Positions 4,552 through 7,230 of a stretch of 7,230 nucleotides of DNA are shown piece after piece. The DNA comes from Acidobacteriota bacterium (GTDB lineage Bacteria; Acidobacteriota; Blastocatellia; Pyrinomonadales; Pyrinomonadaceae). Each line of letters begins with the position of its first letter. Within the stretch, counting starts at the first letter, position 1. The position numbers and the translations under genes were made by a program. The notes beneath the pieces are model-generated. The model was not told where the DNA came from. It did no database searches and was given only the letters and a program-made list of their open reading frames with translations. Location: contig JAIVJP010000017.1 of assembly GCA_020199975.1 (NCBI GenBank), forward strand, positions 1-7,230, in the 5' to 3' direction.

Positions 4552-5597
4552 GGCTGTTGTTGTGTCACGCAGTGGATTGTCCCCATGCCCCACACGAGTG
4601 GCTCGCAGTTAATCCCCACCGCACGACGGTCGGGAAACAACCTTTGAATTATCTCCAGGGCACGTTCGTCGTTTCCATGCCCGAAGATGGGGACTAGCAC
4701 TACGTTGTTGGCGATGTAGAAATTTGCATAACTAGCCGGCAGACGATCGAGTTGGTGCGATGAGGTATCGCTTGAGGCGCCAACAACGCCCGGCATCGGT
4801 AGGGTGACGATATCGAAAGCACGCCCATTGGCGTCGGTGGCATACTGCAATCGGTCGAAATTCTGTTGTAGCAACTGGTAATTGGCGTCGGCTGGATCTT
4901 CTTCCAGCGCACAGACAATGGTTGTGGCAGACACGAAGCGGGCAATGTCATCGATGTGACCGTCCGTGTCGTCACCGACGATTCCTTCGCCGAGCCAGAG
5001 CACTTTGTGAACTCCAAGGAAATCACGCAAATACTGTTCGATTTCGCCTCGGTTCAAATCCGGATTGCGATTCGGATTCAACAGACATTGTTCAGTGGTC
5101 ATCACCATGCCCGCGCCGTTAACTTCAATCGAACCGCCTTCCATCACAATTCCCGGCTCAAATCGCGGCACTGTCAATAAGCTTTCCAGTCGCGCGGGAA
5201 TTGAGCCGTCTTGCTTCAGCTCCTCGTACTTATTTCCCCAGGCGTTGAAAATCCAATCGTTGTAAGCCAACTCGCCTTTGGTATTCACCAGAAAATTTGG
5301 GCCGTAGTCGCGTATCCATGAATCGACTGTAGGTATTTGATTAATGCAAATGTTCTCGGCTCCAGCAAAATTACAACGACTGCGCACTCCCCGCTCAGCC
5401 TCAGCACTATCAATTAACAGATTCACCGTTTCGTGCGGCGCCAGCGCGGCCATCATTTGCAGAAAAATGTCTTCTACGAGTGGCACGCGATCGGGCCAGG
5501 TAAGAGGATCTTTGGGCCATGTGAGCCAAGTCCCCTGGTGTCGGCCCCACTCGGCCGGCATGTGATAACCGAGTACAGCGGGAGTCGGCTTCTTCAT
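4548..5597 (-). CDS. aguA: Agmatine deiminase
   Basis: Agmatine deiminase converts agmatine and water to N-carbamoylputrescine and ammonia, in the peptidyl-arginine deiminase (GME) superfamily. The 349-residue length is typical. Seen in order: PAEWGRHQGTWLTWP (14-28), the substrate-site TVDSWIRDYGP (90-100, with D96), EGGSIEVNG (153-161), DDTDGHIDDIARF (209-221, catalytic H214), and the C-terminal nucleophile in GTIHCVTQQQP (339-349, C343). All expected catalytic residues are present. ATG 5597-5595 is chosen because the family homology starts just after it and because it overlaps the aguB stop as ATGA, which suggests translational coupling. The last codons and the TAA (4550-4548) face the stop of the GxxExxY remnant on the other strand, with no terminator between the convergent genes. 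With aguB it completes arginine-derived putrescine synthesis. A speA-type arginine decarboxylase is not in the window. Confidence 0.95.
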   Translation of the reverse strand: MKKPTPAVLGYHMPAEWGRHQGTWLTWPKDPLTWPDRVPLVEDIFLQMMAALAPHETVNLLIDSAEAERGVRSRCNFAGAENICINQIPTVDSWIRDYGPNFLVNTKGELAYNDWIFNAWGNKYEELKQDGSIPARLESLLTVPRFEPGIVMEGGSIEVNGAGMVMTTEQCLLNPNRNPDLNRGEIEQYLRDFLGVHKVLWLGEGIVGDDTDGHIDDIARFVSATTIVCALEEDPADANYQLLQQNFDRLQYATDANGRAFDIVTLPMPGVVGASSDTSSHQLDRLPASYANFYIANNVVLVPIFGHGNDERALEIIQRLFPDRRAVGINCEPLVWGMGTIHCVTQQQP

Positions 5598-6493
5598 CTC
5601 TTGGTGGATGAGGGTTCCAGAAAACGTGCGGATAGGGGAGCATACGAGTCGATGCGGCGATCGCGAAGGAACGGCCAGTTTTGCCGCGTCTCCTCGATCT
5701 TGTTGAGGTCGCATTCGGCCACCAGCACCTCTTCTTTGTCCGCGGATGCTTTCGCAATGATGCGGCCGAACGGATCCGCGACGAACGACTGGCCCCAGAA
5801 CGTAAGATTACCCTCACGGCCGACGCGATTTACAACTACGACGAAAAGCCCGTTGGCAATTGCATGCGCGCGCTGGATAGTCTCCCAGGCGGAATGCTGA
5901 GCCTGATTCATTTCGTCCTTTTCACCATGTAGCCAGCCGATCGCTGTGGGGTAGAAGAGAAACTCGGCGCCGGAAAGCGCTGTTAAACGCGCTGCCTCGG
6001 GAAACCATTGGTCCCAGCACACCAGGGTGCCGACTTTTCCGAAGCTTGTGTCATGAGTTTGAAATCCTAGATCTCCGGGCGTGAAATAAAACTTCTCGTA
6101 GTAGAGCGGATCGTCGGGTATATGCATCTTGCGATACTTGCCGGCAATCGTGCCGTCGACATCGATAATGACGGCAGTGTTGTGATAGATGCCGGGGGTT
6201 CGTTTCTCAAACAGCGATGCGACAATGACAATCTTCTTCCCCCGCGCAACTTTGGCAAGAGCCTCTGTCGAAGGTCCGGGAATCGGTTCCGCAAGTTTAA
6301 AAAGCTCGGTGTCTTCAGTCTGGCAGAAGTACTGGGACCGGAAAAGCTCCTGCAGGCAGACGATCTGCGCACCTTTTTTCGCGGCTTCGCCGATGCGCGA
6401 TACCGCTTTCTTGAAATTCAGTTCCGGCCTTTCATCGCAACTCATCTGCAGGAGCCCGACGGATACGCTGTTTGACTTTGATTTTTTCAGCAT
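5594..6493 (-). CDS. aguB: N-carbamoylputrescine amidase
   Basis: A nitrilase-superfamily amidase that hydrolyses N-carbamoylputrescine to putrescine, CO2 and ammonia. The 299-residue product carries the Glu-Lys-Cys triad: E49 in CLQELFRSQYF, K122 in KYRKMHIPDDP and C159 in LVCWDQWFPEAAR. The stretches YYEKFYFTPGD (131-141), GWLHGEKDEMNQAQHSAWET (186-205) and the end PFLRDRRIDSY are typical of the AguB subgroup, so the assignment is stronger than a generic carbon-nitrogen hydrolase. ATG 6493-6491 is preferred to the upstream in-frame start at 6568, because the family begins with a few basic residues before VSVGLLQMSC. No Shine-Dalgarno lies before it, but a TATACT box ends 7 bases upstream. 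Its stop TGA (5596-5594) overlaps the aguA start as ATGA, making a two-gene operon in pathway-reverse order. Confidence 0.95.
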   Translation of the reverse strand: MLKKSKSNSVSVGLLQMSCDERPELNFKKAVSRIGEAAKKGAQIVCLQELFRSQYFCQTEDTELFKLAEPIPGPSTEALAKVARGKKIVIVASLFEKRTPGIYHNTAVIIDVDGTIAGKYRKMHIPDDPLYYEKFYFTPGDLGFQTHDTSFGKVGTLVCWDQWFPEAARLTALSGAEFLFYPTAIGWLHGEKDEMNQAQHSAWETIQRAHAIANGLFVVVVNRVGREGNLTFWGQSFVADPFGRIIAKASADKEEVLVAECDLNKIEETRQNWPFLRDRRIDSYAPLSARFLEPSSTKR

Positions 6494-6500
6494 GCTCGAA

Positions 6501-6506
6501 AGTATA
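6501..6506 (-). promoter_or_regulatory. Candidate -10 box TATACT for aguBA, possibly leaderless
   Basis: On the minus strand TATACT matches the -10 consensus at five of six bases. It ends 7 bases before the aguB ATG, so transcription would start at or next to the A of the start codon. That fits the lack of a Shine-Dalgarno. The -35 is weak: TTGGAC is present, but with a 20-base spacer. Confidence 0.45.
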
Positions 6507-6525
6507 ACAAAGCAAACATATGGTT

Positions 6526-6610
6526 TGTCCAAAACCGGGAGCCAATGTCTGAAGGAAGGTGGCGTCAATAGCTAGCAGTCTGTTGGACTTTTGGACATTG
6601 GACTTTGGAC
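6526..6610. repeat. Intergenic TTGGAC-heptad element, copy 3
   Basis: TTGGAC occurs at 6583, 6591, 6598 and 6605 (spacing 8, 7, 7) between the divergent aguB and acyl-CoA dehydrogenase genes. TGTCCAAAA (6526-6534) is the exact reverse complement of TTTTGGACA (6589-6597), so this copy also has an inverted left arm. It differs from copies 1 and 2 in lacking TAGTCCAACC and in lying next to a start rather than a stop on its left. The left arm overlaps the presumed aguB promoter region. Confidence 0.6.
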
Positions 6611-6663
6611 TCGGTAAGATGGCCGATCAATTATTAACCCCAAGTCCCAAGAGAGAATATCTA

Positions 6664-7230
6664 ATGGTTGAATTCGAATTAACCGAAGACCACAAGGCCC
6701 TAAAACAGACTGTCCGCGAGTTTGCCCAAAAAGAGGTCGCACCCTATATCAAAGAATGGGACGAGAAGCAGGAATTTCATCCTGAGGTGCTGAAAAAGAT
6801 GGCCGAGCTAAATCTGCTCGGCGTGTGCGTGCCCGACGAGTACGGCGGCGCCGGCTTCGATTACATCTCGCTCGGTCTCATCTGCGAAGAGCTGGAAGCT
6901 GTTGACACGTTTATGCGCGTAGTCATGTCGGTGCACACGGGACTCAATTCCCTGACTCTTTACTCCTGGGGCACTGAGGATCAGAAGCGCAAGTATCTCG
7001 TTCCGCAAGCCAAAGGTGAAAAGTTGGCGACTTACGGTTTAACTGAACCGGGCGCAGGTTCGGACGTGGTGGGCTCGCGCTCAACTGCCCGGCGCGACGG
7101 CGACGAATACGTTCTTAACGGCGAGAAAATGTGGATCAGTCTCGCTGACGTCGCCGACAACTTTCTCTTCTTCTGCTGGACTGACGAAGAGAAGCGGCGG
7201 CAACGCGATCACAGTGGCATGTCCTGCTTC
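6664..7230 (+). CDS. Acyl-CoA dehydrogenase (3' end outside window)
   Basis: FAD-dependent acyl-CoA dehydrogenases oxidise acyl-CoA thioesters to 2-enoyl-CoA in the cytoplasm. The 189 visible residues show the helical N-terminal domain (FELTEDHKALKQTVREFAQK, 4-23), NLLGVCVPDEYGGAGFDY (50-67), the family signature YGLTEPGAGSDVVGSRS (124-140) and NGEKMWIS (152-159), where FAD and substrate bind. The C-terminal domain with the catalytic Glu is beyond the edge, so the substrate class cannot be assigned. After WIS the usual Asn-Gly is replaced by LAD, a mild variation. ATG 6664 has AAGAGAG (6649-6655) 8 bases upstream. An in-frame ATG at 6619 would add 15 residues (MADQLLTPSPKREYL) and cannot be excluded. 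It is divergent from aguB with no pathway link visible. Confidence 0.92.
   Translation, partial: MVEFELTEDHKALKQTVREFAQKEVAPYIKEWDEKQEFHPEVLKKMAELNLLGVCVPDEYGGAGFDYISLGLICEELEAVDTFMRVVMSVHTGLNSLTLYSWGTEDQKRKYLVPQAKGEKLATYGLTEPGAGSDVVGSRSTARRDGDEYVLNGEKMWISLADVADNFLFFCWTDEEKRRQRDHSGMSCF

Noticed and set aside
5598..5714. N-terminal extension of aguA to 5714
   Set aside because: It would overlap the 3' end of aguB over 40 codons with no family similarity; the ATGA overlap at 5594-5597 is the coherent start.
6494..6568. N-terminal extension of aguB to 6568
   Set aside because: The extra 25 residues (MTPPSFRHWLPVLDKP onward) lie across the intergenic repeat and the candidate promoter, and have no family similarity.

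Overview
The window looks like a chromosomal housekeeping segment of a free-living bacterium with a GC content in the low-to-mid 50s % (judged by eye). The style of the first gene (Ig/PKD-like region joined to an OmpA-like C-terminal domain), the short (TTGGACW)n intergenic tracts and the aguB-aguA pair fit an environmental Acidobacteriota, possibly Blastocatellia. That placement is inference from memory of such genomes, not something the sequence proves.

Layout. Positions 2-763 hold the 3' part of a surface or cell-wall protein, closed by a clear intrinsic terminator. A self-contained transcription unit follows: candidate promoter, strong Shine-Dalgarno, a 53-residue single-membrane-span protein at 937-1098, and a second intrinsic terminator. 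Next is glycyl-tRNA synthetase (from 1254), which is broken. The catalytic N-terminal part is intact to residue 311, then about 100 codons are missing and the anticodon-binding C-terminus continues in another frame to 2419. A 120-residue protein of unknown function (2502-2864) and a CCA-adding tRNA nucleotidyltransferase with an HD domain (2928-4382) follow on the same strand. They are separated by short intergenic stretches built from TTGGAC heptads plus inverted copies.

The cca gene runs into the remains of a GxxExxY-family gene (4348-4551), which carries a one-base frameshift and a lost 3' half. Its stop overlaps, on the opposite strand, the stop of agmatine deiminase aguA (4548-5597). Upstream of aguA, overlapping it by ATGA, is N-carbamoylputrescine amidase aguB (5594-6493). 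Together these two enzymes convert agmatine to putrescine. Divergent from aguB, after another TTGGAC tract, begins an acyl-CoA dehydrogenase (6664 to the window end, truncated by the edge).

How the genes relate: the broken glyS and cca both concern tRNA charging or maturation; aguB-aguA is a complete two-step polyamine branch; the rest have no evident shared pathway. I found no complete mobile element, CRISPR array, tRNA or rRNA. The points most worth following up are the disrupted glyS, the TTGGAC intergenic element that embeds two TAG stop codons, the GxxExxY remnant that rewrote the end of cca and sits exactly at the end of aguA, and the small membrane protein in its own terminator-bounded unit.
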